From Planctomycetaceae bacterium (GTDB lineage: Bacteria > Planctomycetota > Planctomycetia > Pirellulales > Pirellulaceae), in contig JAEUIQ010000043.1 of the NCBI GenBank assembly GCA_016794985.1, positions 1 to 64,000 on the forward strand: 64,000 nucleotides of DNA, written 5' to 3'. Of this stretch, positions 44,827 to 54,178 are shown one piece after another. Each line of letters starts with the position of its first letter. Within the stretch, counting starts at the first letter, position 1. Made by a program: the position numbers and the translations under genes. The notes under the pieces were generated by a model. It searched no databases. It was not told the origin of the DNA and saw only the letters and a list, made by a program, of their open reading frames with translations.

Positions 44827-45302
44827 GACGCCATGGTTTATCGCTGATGGAAGTGATCTTGGCCACGGCTTTGTTGCTGGCGGCAACCGCAACGGTGGGA
44901 CGCTTGGCTTATATCACAACTCAAAACGCTCAGCGAGCCGAAGATCGTGCCATTGCGGCGCAAATTGCCGACTTTCAGATTCAACAACTCTTGTTGGGTC
45001 AGTATCCCGTAAAGACCAAATCACGCGGCCCGGTCATTCTGTCAAACGTGGGAACGACTTCTGAACAACTGGCAGTGTCCGACCGGGGGCTGACGCATCC
45101 CTGGTTGGAATGGCAAGTTGCGATTCAAGTCGAACCTACTGCGGTTCCTTACTTGTTTCAGGTCCAAGTCGACGTTTTTCGGATGCGCGAGGCTTCTGAA
45201 ACGACGGTCCCTGATCCAACGACCCGCGCGAGCTTGGATGCAAATGCGAATTCAGTGCTGTTTACGTATTCGGTAGTTCGTTTGGTGCGAGTCAATCCAT
45301 GA
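44823..45302 (+). CDS. GspI-like minor pseudopilin
   Basis: This 159-residue protein starts at GTG 44823, overlapping the previous stop by four bases. The leader VRRHG/LSLMEVILATALLLAATATVGRLAYIT has a Leu rather than Phe at +1 and the conserved Glu5. Minor pseudopilins of this size nucleate the pseudopilus tip with J and K. It overlaps the J-type gene by four bases (ATGA). Confidence 0.78.
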   Translation: MRRHGLSLMEVILATALLLAATATVGRLAYITTQNAQRAEDRAIAAQIADFQIQQLLLGQYPVKTKSRGPVILSNVGTTSEQLAVSDRGLTHPWLEWQVAIQVEPTAVPYLFQVQVDVFRMREASETTVPDPTTRASLDANANSVLFTYSVVRLVRVNP

Positions 45303-46957
45303 AGTGCCGACCCCAGCATCGCCAGCATCAGTGCGGGTTCACGTTGGCCGAAGTCGTCATCGTGACCGTCATCCTGATGGTCCTGTTATCGGCAGTCTGG
45401 AGTTTGTTTTCCCTCCAACAGCAAACACTGGAGCGAGGGCAACGGTTGAGCCGCGAGTCGCGAGTCAATTTGGCGATGCGGCAGATGTTTCAAGATGATC
45501 TTGACCGAACTGCTGCAACAAGATGGAAAGCCCAAAACAGTCAAGGCGAACTCGCCTCGCCGTTAGCGAGAAGCGTCAATTCGGGTGATGGATTTGCTGG
45601 AATGATTGAACAAGTCGCTTCGTCGTCGCCGCCGCAAGAAGGGAGACATCCGAAGCCGCAATTCTCGTTCGCCGGAGGTCGTGACTGGCTGATCGTTGAC
45701 GTACGGCGCCCTGCGCATCAATTAGCTTCGTTCGAATCCAGGCCCGCAACTGATCCCCTCGTCTCGGGGCCATTGCAAGAATCCACCCCATCCACATTGG
45801 ATGACGAACTAGGTATCGCGAGTGACGCGATTCAACTTCGCATTCCGACCGCATTTGAACGCGTGATCTACATTTGGCTCAGCGATGAAGAAGTGGAAGC
45901 TGTCACTGGATTGTTATTTGGACATGACGATGCGGCACGAGTTGCCTCAGGCGGAGCAAATCTCCCCGAACAAACCAAGGCAAACGACGACGCACTCGGT
46001 GGGGGACTAACCCAGAGGTCGGGGGCCAACGTGGCGCCTGGTTCGCGCGACGAAGAGCCTTCGGCCCGCAAGCCAAGTCAAGTCAAGCGAACACTCGTGC
46101 GGATTCGTGTCGATTGGAGTTGGCCCCGCGAGGCTGAGGCTGACAATTTGTTGACGAATGAAACATCACCAGAGCGTGACGCTGCCGGAGAATTTGAAGA
46201 CGACGTTGCCGAGAACACTGGCCTTTCTGCGAAGCGGCAAGTCTGGTTGCGTCAGATGTTTGGAGCAACGGACTCCGAGTATTCCAAGTTTCATTTGCAA
46301 GTCGGTTCCGCCGCATCGCGCGGAGATGATTTCGAGAATGTATCCGATGTCGAGTCCGACCTTGAAACATCAGCCGCGCCGAGGGATGGTTCAAGCCGCG
46401 TTGATTCGGGGCAATATGAAAATGAGGGACGCTCTGATTCGAGGCAACCGAGTCCGATCCCGCGTAAGCCGCAAGTGGACTGGTTTCCGGAAGTGACCTC
46501 GGGAAAGTTTTTGTACTTTGACGGTAAAGATTGGCGCGATTCGTTTGTGCCGACTGATGCAGAGCCATTGCCATGGGCGGTGCGTCTAGAATACAGCGTC
46601 GATGCCGACCGCTATCCAGTGCCGATCGACTTTACGGAACAATCTAGCAATTGGAGCGCGGAAGCAGAAGACTCTCTGCCGGAGTTTCAATTTGAATCAT
46701 CGACATCGACCAACGAATCAAATTTTGGTGCCGGGATTGCGCGAACGGTCCAACCGCCCGAGTATCCGCAAGCGGTCGTTTGGACTTATCGGGTTCAGGC
46801 TTCAAGAACGGGAGCTGGAGCAGATTTAGAATTTGACACCAACTTCTCAGATGGTTCGGCAGCGACCGGATTGGTCGACACGCCATTATCGGAAGACGTG
46901 GAGGGATTCGAAGAAGCCTTTCGTTCGTCCAACTCCGTGGATCGGGGAGAGCCGTGA
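45299..46957 (+). CDS. GspJ-like pseudopilin with large acidic insertion
   Basis: This protein of 552 residues has prepilin leader QCG/FTLAEVVIVTVILMVLLSAVWSLF and the early GspJ-like stretch RGQRLSRESRVNLAMRQMFQDDLDRTAAT. GspJ is normally about 200 residues. Here the middle carries long low-complexity acidic/Ser/Pro-rich segments (EDDVAENTGLSAKR, DFENVSDVESDLETSAAPRD). The last 150 residues return to folded-looking sequence (PLPWAVRLEYSVDADRYPVPI). The assignment rests on operon position and leader. Confidence 0.72.
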   Translation: MKCRPQHRQHQCGFTLAEVVIVTVILMVLLSAVWSLFSLQQQTLERGQRLSRESRVNLAMRQMFQDDLDRTAATRWKAQNSQGELASPLARSVNSGDGFAGMIEQVASSSPPQEGRHPKPQFSFAGGRDWLIVDVRRPAHQLASFESRPATDPLVSGPLQESTPSTLDDELGIASDAIQLRIPTAFERVIYIWLSDEEVEAVTGLLFGHDDAARVASGGANLPEQTKANDDALGGGLTQRSGANVAPGSRDEEPSARKPSQVKRTLVRIRVDWSWPREAEADNLLTNETSPERDAAGEFEDDVAENTGLSAKRQVWLRQMFGATDSEYSKFHLQVGSAASRGDDFENVSDVESDLETSAAPRDGSSRVDSGQYENEGRSDSRQPSPIPRKPQVDWFPEVTSGKFLYFDGKDWRDSFVPTDAEPLPWAVRLEYSVDADRYPVPIDFTEQSSNWSAEAEDSLPEFQFESSTSTNESNFGAGIARTVQPPEYPQAVVWTYRVQASRTGAGADLEFDTNFSDGSAATGLVDTPLSEDVEGFEEAFRSSNSVDRGEP

Positions 46958-48822
46958 TGCCGATGGGCCACTTCGTCCAGCCGAAGTCACCTTGTTCCGG
47001 TCCGATGCGCCCCGGCGTGGCCTTGATTGTGGTCATCATCGTCATTGCGTTGGTAACGACGTCCGCTTTGACCTTTGCCCTGTTGATGCAGCAAAGCAAT
47101 CAAACCGCTCGTCTGTATGCTGACCAACAACAAAGTCAGTGGGCGATGGAGTCGGCACTCGCTCAGTTGGAGTGTTTGGCGGCAATGTCCCCGAATCGGC
47201 GTGAAATCATGTCCGACAAAGCGACATTATTTGTGGGGTCGATCCCATTGAAAGACCCGATGGGTAACGGCGACGACTTGGCGTCCTTGGGAAGTGCCAA
47301 CGAAGACTGGAGCAGTGACGAGTTGGATTTGGATTCCATGGATTCGACCGAATGGTCGGCAGCGATCGATGGTTCATTGCTGAGCGTGGACCCGATGCAA
47401 CCGGGCTTTGTGATCTTCAACTGGATCGCAAGCAATGATGCAACGTCCTCGAACTTTACTTCCTCGCCTGCAATGTCTTCTGCGGAAAATAGCAACCCAA
47501 CGGAGATGGGCGTTCATTTCGGTTGGATCAATGAATCCAGTAAGTTGAGCTTGGAGCGATTGATGCAGTGGGAAACGCGTGGTGTTCCGGTTGCTGAACT
47601 CTTGCAAAGCTATTGTGGGTTGCGTCCCGAGCAAGCCGATCTTTTGCTAGATTGGCTGGACCGGGATGAACAGCGGCGTTCTTTTGGTGCCGAAGCGACG
47701 GATTACGCGCAACTGGGGCTAAGATATCAACCCGCCAATCATGTTCCTGGCACCTTGGATTCGTTGCTATTAGTACCTCAGTTCACGCCAAGTCTTTTGT
47801 TTGGCCAGCAACAAATGCTGACGGTTCGATTGCCCAGTGAGGCGAGCCCTGGCGATGAGGATGCGACAGCGATGTCGGATTTCAGTCGCAGCCAGGAATC
47901 GCAGATCGATCGCGATCTCCGAGGGTTGTCTGACGAGGTGTCCGACTTGGTCGATCGTGATGGGTTGTTCGAGTTCGGCTTAAGCAGTCGCTTGACAGTC
48001 ACCGCAAAAGAGCGTCACCAGAATCGAAGTGGGCAATTGAAAATTCCAATCAACCACGCCGATTTGCAACAATTGTTCGCTGCGGTTAGCTCACGAGTCG
48101 ATCCTGCTCTGGGAACCTATCTCTGCCTGGCTCGTCAGTATGGCTTGCGGGATGATGAGACGAATCCTGTGGGGACGAATCTGCGCGAGTTGCCACTGGC
48201 CGAGGTCGACCTGGATTTTTCTCGGCCGCCCAGCAATTCAATCGAATCGTTGGTGCACTTGATGGATTCCCATGTTCAGGTTCCACAGGCGGACGGCAGT
48301 AGGGTCATTGTTCGTTCGCCCTTAAGAATTGCGGCCCTTGACGAAGAATTTAGTTCGCAGGTTCTGTTGGCCTTCGACGAGTTAACGGAAGAGGATCGTC
48401 CCGTTACTGAAAGTCGCTTGCATTGGCTTTTGACCGATCCGCAATTGTGGCAGTGGGTGCCGGGATTGAGCCGCGCGACCCAACAACTCCTTGTCGAAAG
48501 GTTGGGAACGAACTCAACGGGGGCGACCGACGAGCGCGAGACTCGCTTGGCTTACCAACTAGCCAATTGGTATCGAGAAGGTCGCTTGAGTCGGCAGCAA
48601 TGGCAAATCCTACACCAAGAATTGACCGATGGCGGCGCGGTTTACTCGGCCAATATTTTGGCGCATGCGGGAGAATATCGCGCTTTGCGCTGGGGTCACG
48701 CCATCATTGATGCTTCCGAGAAGCAAACTCGGCAACTATATTATCGATCATTCCTACCCCCGCCTCCCGCCCTCCAATCCGTCATGGCAGCCTTGAATGA
48801 AACTGCATTGGCCAAACCGTAA
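46957..48822 (+). CDS. GspK-like pseudopilin, enlarged
   Basis: This 621-residue protein has a type-K N-terminal segment (RPGVALIVVIIVIALVTTSALTFALLMQQ) lacking Glu5, as in GspK. The alpha-domain pattern is present (RPEQADLLLDWLDRDEQRRSFGAEATDYA matches the GspK Asp-Trp-Asp region). It is nearly twice the length of proteobacterial GspK. A second, helical part follows, including LPLAEVDLDFSRPPSNSIESLVHLM. ATG 46957 has GGGGAG about six bases upstream; GTG 46954 is immediately adjacent. It overlaps both neighbours. Confidence 0.8.
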   Translation: MPMGHFVQPKSPCSGPMRPGVALIVVIIVIALVTTSALTFALLMQQSNQTARLYADQQQSQWAMESALAQLECLAAMSPNRREIMSDKATLFVGSIPLKDPMGNGDDLASLGSANEDWSSDELDLDSMDSTEWSAAIDGSLLSVDPMQPGFVIFNWIASNDATSSNFTSSPAMSSAENSNPTEMGVHFGWINESSKLSLERLMQWETRGVPVAELLQSYCGLRPEQADLLLDWLDRDEQRRSFGAEATDYAQLGLRYQPANHVPGTLDSLLLVPQFTPSLLFGQQQMLTVRLPSEASPGDEDATAMSDFSRSQESQIDRDLRGLSDEVSDLVDRDGLFEFGLSSRLTVTAKERHQNRSGQLKIPINHADLQQLFAAVSSRVDPALGTYLCLARQYGLRDDETNPVGTNLRELPLAEVDLDFSRPPSNSIESLVHLMDSHVQVPQADGSRVIVRSPLRIAALDEEFSSQVLLAFDELTEEDRPVTESRLHWLLTDPQLWQWVPGLSRATQQLLVERLGTNSTGATDERETRLAYQLANWYREGRLSRQQWQILHQELTDGGAVYSANILAHAGEYRALRWGHAIIDASEKQTRQLYYRSFLPPPPALQSVMAALNETALAKP

Positions 48823-50296
48823 CTCGCCTCCCGATTATCGTCGCCAAGCCTGGAAAGCGATGCCGATCATTGCCGTCCAGCAAACGGACGACGGTTTCGA
48901 GTATTTGCTGGCCAAGCCGCAAGGAACGCAGTGGTTGGTCGAAGATTTTGGCACGTGGCAACCTACGGCTCTTGCCGCGAATCAAGGCGAATTATGGTCG
49001 AGTTTCTTCGCGGAAGGATTAAATAGCCTGGGTAGCGGTGGATTGCCGCTCGCGGGAAGAAAATTGCTGGTTTGTTTGAAACGCCCGGTGGTTGAATTTC
49101 ATCGCCTGGATTTAGAGCGAGTGGACGGAGTGGATCTCACGGACCAAATCCATAATCAAGTCGCAGTTCAGGAACGGCTCGATCCAGACGCCTTGATATT
49201 GGATTATGCTTGTGACGTGGCGGGCCAAGCCGAATTGTATCCGACCTTTGTGACATGCCTGCCAAGAGAAACGTGGCAACAATGGGACGCCCATTGGCGA
49301 GTGAGCAAAAGCAAGCCCGCGATGATGGTCCCGCGAGTTTGGGCGACGTGGCGATTGCTAAGACAAGAGGCTTCGCTTTCGAATGAACCCGCGATCGTGG
49401 TGGCTTTGTATCGCAAGCAAGCCGATATCTACGTACTAGTTCGGCGCCGTCCGGTTTATGTTCGTGCGATCAATCTTCAGCAACCGGACGAAGCTGCCGA
49501 CGTGGCGCAGCAGTTGATATCGGAAATTCGTTTAACGGCTGGAACAGTCGATTTACCAGGAAATGACCAAACAATCTCGTCAATCTCGATTTTCGGCGAC
49601 AGAGATTTTTCTGACACGGTCGCCCGTCAAATTCAAGATTCGCTGGACATCAACTCAAACATCATCGCGTTGGAAACGCTTCGTTCGTTTGTCTACGTTG
49701 CGGGGCAAACGCCTGACCTCAATTCGGCACCCTTGTTGGGGCTGCTTCTCGGATTCACGCAATCGCCGGACACGGAGACGATCGACTTGATGAACCCTAA
49801 ACGTCTTCAACAACCGATAAGTCGCTGGCGGATCTACACATGGTTGGCAGCACTAATAATCCTCGGCATCGGATACCTTGGATTTGATTGGTGGCAAACT
49901 TATGAAACAACGCGGCAGGCGAATCTTGATTTGGCCAAGCGAAATAAAGAAGCCCAATCAACACTGGATCGCACGATCCCAAAAGCTCGCGTGGTTGAGT
50001 ACTTGCAGCGATGGGAAGCGGAGCAAGTGAATTGGCTTCAGCAATTGGACGAGATTACCAAGAGCCTGCCCTCGGGCGACGAGGTGGTCGTGCGGCAGTA
50101 CGATGGGAAACGCTACGCCTCAGGAGCCGAAATCTCGATGCAGATTCAGGCCCGCAATTTGGAGACGATTGAAGCGATTCAACAGGCCGTTCAGAAGAAT
50201 GGTTGGCAAATAAAACTCAAACGACAAGTCGAGACTCAAGACACGGCTTATCCGTTTCGACTCGAGACAACAATTTCATACAACCAAGAGCCTTAG
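48797..50296 (+). CDS. GspL/PilM-PilN-like assembly protein
   Basis: This 499-residue protein has a cytoplasmic actin-like domain (about residues 20-340, PIIAVQQTDDGFEYLLAKPQG and ALYRKQADIYVLVRRRPVYV) like PilM or the GspL N-terminus. A transmembrane helix lies at about residues 350-372 (IYTWLAALIILGIGYLGFDWW). A periplasmic part with coiled-coil (NLDLAKRNKEAQSTLDRTIP) and a PilN/GspL-type ferredoxin-like domain follow. It is thus one polypeptide covering what pili split between PilM and PilN. It overlaps the K gene by 26 bases and is followed by the M-like gene after two bases. Confidence 0.78.
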   Translation: MKLHWPNRNSPPDYRRQAWKAMPIIAVQQTDDGFEYLLAKPQGTQWLVEDFGTWQPTALAANQGELWSSFFAEGLNSLGSGGLPLAGRKLLVCLKRPVVEFHRLDLERVDGVDLTDQIHNQVAVQERLDPDALILDYACDVAGQAELYPTFVTCLPRETWQQWDAHWRVSKSKPAMMVPRVWATWRLLRQEASLSNEPAIVVALYRKQADIYVLVRRRPVYVRAINLQQPDEAADVAQQLISEIRLTAGTVDLPGNDQTISSISIFGDRDFSDTVARQIQDSLDINSNIIALETLRSFVYVAGQTPDLNSAPLLGLLLGFTQSPDTETIDLMNPKRLQQPISRWRIYTWLAALIILGIGYLGFDWWQTYETTRQANLDLAKRNKEAQSTLDRTIPKARVVEYLQRWEAEQVNWLQQLDEITKSLPSGDEVVVRQYDGKRYASGAEISMQIQARNLETIEAIQQAVQKNGWQIKLKRQVETQDTAYPFRLETTISYNQEP

Positions 50297-50298
50297 TC

Positions 50299-51423
50299 AT
50301 GGACCGCCAAAAATTGTTGTTGCTTTTGCTGATCGTGGTGGCCGTGGGTTATGGTGGCGATTGGGCCTACCGAAGTTGGGTTGAAGAACCTTTTCGAATG
50401 CAAGAAAAGGAAGAGGCCAAATTAGAGAAATCCCAAAGCGAGATTCATGATCGCAGTGTCCGGGCGAAAACATTGATTCGCGACTTGCCTGATTTCGAAC
50501 AACGCAGCTTGCCAGCGAATTCCATGTTGGCTCGCCAAGCTTATCAAGCTTGGTGTTGGCAATGGGTGAAGCGTCACGAAATTGCCACGCCAACCGTGGA
50601 TGTCAGCGAGCCCCGTCCTCGCACTTTGACGAAGACAAACAAGAAAGATGCACTGCCAGACATGTACGAAATCGGCGTGACGGTGCGGGGGGTCGCACCC
50701 TTGCAAGTTTTCGTCGACTTCTTAGCTGACTTTCATCAAACCAAGTTCCTCCATCGTATTGATGCGTTAAGCTTGACGCCAGTCAATCAAGGGCGACAGC
50801 TTAGTTTTAGCATCGTGATTAGTGCGTTGTCACTCAAGACCGCCTTGCACGTGGATCGGCTACCCGGGCAAACAACCGGAGGGTTAGAGCTGGTGCAAGA
50901 TTCGGCAGCAGTCGAGTCGGGCGACCATGAGGTTGCGACGACCGAACCGACTCCCGTGCTGACGACCCACACCCCCTCCGCAGACACTTCGGAGAACAGC
51001 GAACGTGCCGAGACGACGTCGACCGCAACCATCGGAAGCCCGCCGAACTCGAGCGAAAGTAATGACCTATCGAATGACGAATCGATCGTCATGGCGCCTC
51101 CAGTTATCGAGCGTCCTTGGCAAGAAGTGGTTCGTCGCAACATGTTTGCGGCGGGTGGTGGAATGACGGTTGCGAAGTCCGTGAAACTCTCGGCGATTAC
51201 CGAAGATGTTAAAGGTGTCAAGCAAGCTTGGTTTCGCAACGTGCAGCAAGGCCCAACTCAGATGGTCGACTTGGGACGTTCCTTTAGCCAAGGGGCTTTA
51301 TCGGCGACCGTCATTGAATTGCATGATGAATATGCCATTTTGCAGATTGAAGAAGACCGAGTTCGCGTACAAATTGGTCAAGTGATCGCGGACGGTGTCG
51401 CATTGGTCCGTATCGAAAAGTAG
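50299..51423 (+). CDS. GspM/PilO-like protein with C-terminal GspC/PilP-like domain
   Basis: This protein of 374 residues starts with a transmembrane helix (KLLLLLLIVVAVGYGGDWAY), a coiled stretch (EKEEAKLEKSQSEIHDRSVR) and a PilO/GspM-type ferredoxin-like domain to about residue 185. A Thr/Ser/Pro-rich linker (TTEPTPVLTTHTPSADTSE) leads to a C-terminal beta domain (WQEVVRRNMFAAGGG, QMVDLGRSFSQGALSATVIE, then QIEEDRVRVQIGQVIADG). The RxxxF start and strand order resemble the GspC homology region or PilP. No separate gspC is present, so the fusion may replace it; this is inference. Confidence 0.75.
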   Translation: MDRQKLLLLLLIVVAVGYGGDWAYRSWVEEPFRMQEKEEAKLEKSQSEIHDRSVRAKTLIRDLPDFEQRSLPANSMLARQAYQAWCWQWVKRHEIATPTVDVSEPRPRTLTKTNKKDALPDMYEIGVTVRGVAPLQVFVDFLADFHQTKFLHRIDALSLTPVNQGRQLSFSIVISALSLKTALHVDRLPGQTTGGLELVQDSAAVESGDHEVATTEPTPVLTTHTPSADTSENSERAETTSTATIGSPPNSSESNDLSNDESIVMAPPVIERPWQEVVRRNMFAAGGGMTVAKSVKLSAITEDVKGVKQAWFRNVQQGPTQMVDLGRSFSQGALSATVIELHDEYAILQIEEDRVRVQIGQVIADGVALVRIEK

Positions 51424-51481
51424 GATCTGCTGCGGTCCTGCCCGTACCCGGATCGGCTAGTCGAGCGAGCCGAACTTGGAA

Positions 51482-51775
51482 TTAGAGCCGCGGTGGGGGC
51501 GAAGCATGGTTTCCTGCGATGGGCTTGGCATTCGGTGACGAATGGTAGTCGACCTGAGGCTGATACAAATTCGATAGTTTCTTCGCGGCTGCGCGGTTCG
51601 TGATTTCTTCCGCTGGAGCAGTGTTCTTTTGGAGATCCGAACGCTGCATGCTCGAACGCAAGCTGTTGATGACCGCCAGCGTCAATGCCGTTGCTACGAA
51701 CATCGCGATAAGGCTCGCGACGGCGCCCTGACCGAGTCGCGAATTGTAAGTTCGGCTGTTGATTTGCAGTGTCAT
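51482..51775 (-). CDS. Small single-helix protein, GQG type (copy 2)
   Basis: This 97-residue protein reads MTLQINSRTYNSRLGQGAVA then a hydrophobic helix (SLIAMFVATALTLAVINSL) and a polar tail ending VDYHSSPNAKPIAGNHASPPPRL. It shares with the preceding gene the pattern N-R-x-GQG before the helix, AT-x-LT within it, and YHxSPNAxP in the tail, so the two are paralogues. The charged-GQG-hydrophobic layout recalls Flp/TadE-type prepilins, but no cleavage motif is proven. It starts four bases after the previous gene's stop. Last gene of the five-gene minus-strand unit. Confidence 0.65.
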   Translation of the reverse strand: MTLQINSRTYNSRLGQGAVASLIAMFVATALTLAVINSLRSSMQRSDLQKNTAPAEEITNRAAAKKLSNLYQPQVDYHSSPNAKPIAGNHASPPPRL

Positions 51776-51779
51776 GTTG

Positions 51780-52229
51780 CTACTCAAATTTAGGATTGCG
51801 AGGGACTTTCGTTGTTGGCTGGCTAGGACGAGGGGAATCTTGCCTCTCGGTTGGTCCGGGGGTCACATGGTACTGAGTGCGAATCAGTTGCGATTCTGGC
51901 GAGTCGGCACGTTGAACTTTGGGCGTGGCATTCGGCGAGGCGTGGTAAGTTTGTTCTGGGAATCTGACGCGTGGAGATTTTGACGACTGCTCCGCTTGTG
52001 TTCTGAACTCCTGCACTTCGGACTCCACATCGTAAAATCCAATCGCATTGGCGCCGTCAGCGGAGGAGAGCGGTTGACGGTGTTGGTTGGTATTGACCAC
52101 CCGCAGCGTCAACATGAAACCAGCCGTAAGGCATGTTGCCAGCCCCAACGATCCTAACGTGGGCAGAACTCCCTGCCCCCGACGTGCATTAGACGCAGTT
52201 AATGGTGTTTGAGTCGGTTGTGCGCGCAT
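51780..52229 (-). CDS. Small single-helix protein, GQG type (copy 1)
   Basis: This 149-residue protein has an N-terminal basic segment ASNARRGQGVLPTLGSLGLA with helix LATCLTAGFMLTLRVV. A longer tail contains TYHASPNATPKVQ and a Pro/Arg-rich end. It is the larger paralogue of the next gene. The tail should lie outside the membrane if the basic N-terminus stays inside. It begins 20 bases after the diguanylate cyclase stop. Confidence 0.65.
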   Translation of the reverse strand: MRAQPTQTPLTASNARRGQGVLPTLGSLGLATCLTAGFMLTLRVVNTNQHRQPLSSADGANAIGFYDVESEVQEFRTQAEQSSKSPRVRFPEQTYHASPNATPKVQRADSPESQLIRTQYHVTPGPTERQDSPRPSQPTTKVPRNPKFE

Positions 52230-52249
52230 GACGATATCCTAGTAGACAG

Positions 52250-54145
52250 TTAGCGAGAAGAACGCGGCTTTTCACCTTTGAGGGACTTCAGATACGACTT
52301 CCTCGCGTACATTTCGTGATCGGCGCGGCGAAGCACTTCGGCAGATGTTTCTGCTGGGCTTTCAGGCAGGGCAAAACCTGCCGCAACGCCAACGTGCACC
52401 ATCGCTGAACCCACATCGATTGGTTCGACCAAAGTGGCCTCCAATCGCAACGCCATGGCCTGCACCGAGTCACAGTCCAACTGCCCGACCATCAAGACGG
52501 CGAATTCATCGCCACCCAAGCGAGCCAGTCGATCGGAGGGACGCATCACGGAAGCAAATCGCGCGGCGGCGTGTTTCAGTAATAGATCCCCGGCTTCATG
52601 TCCCTGTTCGTCGTTCACTTGTTTAAAGCCATTCATGTCCATGAACAGGATCGCGTAGTCCTGACGACCTTGGCGGTTCATTTCAGCGACGGCATCTTCA
52701 AAACCCTTGCGATTCAGCACTTTGGTCAGTGGATCCGTTGTCAGTTGCCGCTTAAGCGCGGCCTGTTCTTGTGCGGCAGCCGTGACATCGGTGAATACGA
52801 CCATTGGTAGATGAACATGAGGCCATGCGAGTGCCCAGATCTGTTCATTACCGATGTTGGTTGTGATTTCGGACGCATGCTCGCCAACTTCGGGCGAACA
52901 TAACTTCGCTAGTTGCACGCCATCCTGCGTGAAGGTGGGGGCATGCAGTTGAAACGCCTGAATGGCAGCGGCGTTGGCACGTTTGATGAAACCGGAAGAA
53001 CCAAACAGCACTGCCGGCTGCTTCCCATCCGCTTGTGTGCGCCAAGCCCAGGCTTCTTCAGGGCTCAAATCCCCCGCCATGAAACCCCACAACAATTGTG
53101 GTAGTTTCATGCGAAATGCCAGCGCCGAGTAGAGACTGCTCAATGTCAAAATCAAAGTCGAAGCCGGACGCGCTGGCGTTCCGTTCGACACGACCATGTA
53201 CGAAGCGGCAAACATCAAGACGCCACCCACCGCCATAAACCACAAAAAGGCGCGGCGAACGGTGGTGGACCAAAGTCCAATCAGCAAACCTGCCAAGACA
53301 GCCGAGACTGCGTGCACCGTGAGCACGATGTCGCCGATGGCAAGGTGCCTTTCGTATTGCCTCAGTTTGGCGTGCGTTGCCATCGCCAGCAATGTGCCGC
53401 GATTCGACTCGCCTGACATCGGAAGGTAAACTCGAGTGCGATTGACCGATTGATCCATGGCCAAGATCACCAACTTGTCGCGCAGTTTGGCTGGGTCAAA
53501 CATAGGTTGGTGAATTTCCGAAATAGTGTACCTCGCGAAACTTTGGGGATCGACACGCAAGTCAAACGCGGTAGGGCCTGAGGCAGACTCGCCGAACGCC
53601 AGCCACGCGATAGGATCCGCAGCCGGGGATTGACTTGGATAACTGAATTCGCGGAACCGGGCATCATGGCCCGAAATCATCCGCAAGTCGACGGTCGTTG
53701 CCAAATCTCGCAGCTCTTTTCGACCCTGCATTTGTTCGTTGGGTTCGTACCCGGTAGCGAAACGTGCTGGCCCCAATCTTTGCAAGGAAGTGAGCAGAGC
53801 CGAAAACTCTTCAGTCGAAAGCTGGGCGTTTAGATTGATATCTGATAGGACTCGCCGAACCCCATGATCGGCGAAGCGAGCAAACGTGCGAGCAATAAAC
53901 TTGCGGTCCAAGCGATCGACGCCATTTTCTAAGACATCTTGGGCGGTGACTTGTACGATCACAATCTCCGACTCGGCCGGATGTTCTTGGCAGGCCAACA
54001 AAACGTCTGACCAGATTCGATCGACATTGGCCATCGGTTGCAGATACCAGACCGTCCAACCAACCAGCAGCGTAAAGGCCGCGGCCCGCAATTGTGCTCG
54101 TGCGGTGTGTCGCGCGTTTGAATTCGTTGCCGATGATGTGTTCAT
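52250..54145 (-). CDS. CHASE2-like sensor diguanylate cyclase (GGDEF)
   Basis: This 631-residue membrane protein has an N-terminal helix (AAAFTLLVGWTVWYLQPM), a CHASE2-like extracytoplasmic domain (residues 45-270: EIVIVQVTAQDVLENG, RFARYTISEIHQ), then three helices (residues 275-345). A PAS-like linker (QPAVLFGSSGFIKRANAAAI) precedes a C-terminal GGDEF domain. The active site RLGGDEFAVL is intact (about residue 540), and RPSD five residues before it matches the inhibitory I-site RxxD. It should make c-di-GMP from two GTP and be product-inhibited. There is no EAL domain. It is 33 bases downstream of the second Flp pilin gene. Confidence 0.88.
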   Translation of the reverse strand: MNTSSATNSNARHTARAQLRAAAFTLLVGWTVWYLQPMANVDRIWSDVLLACQEHPAESEIVIVQVTAQDVLENGVDRLDRKFIARTFARFADHGVRRVLSDINLNAQLSTEEFSALLTSLQRLGPARFATGYEPNEQMQGRKELRDLATTVDLRMISGHDARFREFSYPSQSPAADPIAWLAFGESASGPTAFDLRVDPQSFARYTISEIHQPMFDPAKLRDKLVILAMDQSVNRTRVYLPMSGESNRGTLLAMATHAKLRQYERHLAIGDIVLTVHAVSAVLAGLLIGLWSTTVRRAFLWFMAVGGVLMFAASYMVVSNGTPARPASTLILTLSSLYSALAFRMKLPQLLWGFMAGDLSPEEAWAWRTQADGKQPAVLFGSSGFIKRANAAAIQAFQLHAPTFTQDGVQLAKLCSPEVGEHASEITTNIGNEQIWALAWPHVHLPMVVFTDVTAAAQEQAALKRQLTTDPLTKVLNRKGFEDAVAEMNRQGRQDYAILFMDMNGFKQVNDEQGHEAGDLLLKHAAARFASVMRPSDRLARLGGDEFAVLMVGQLDCDSVQAMALRLEATLVEPIDVGSAMVHVGVAAGFALPESPAETSAEVLRRADHEMYARKSYLKSLKGEKPRSSR

Positions 54146-54178
54146 TTTGTTCGAGAATTACTTTCCGCCCGTGCCAAC

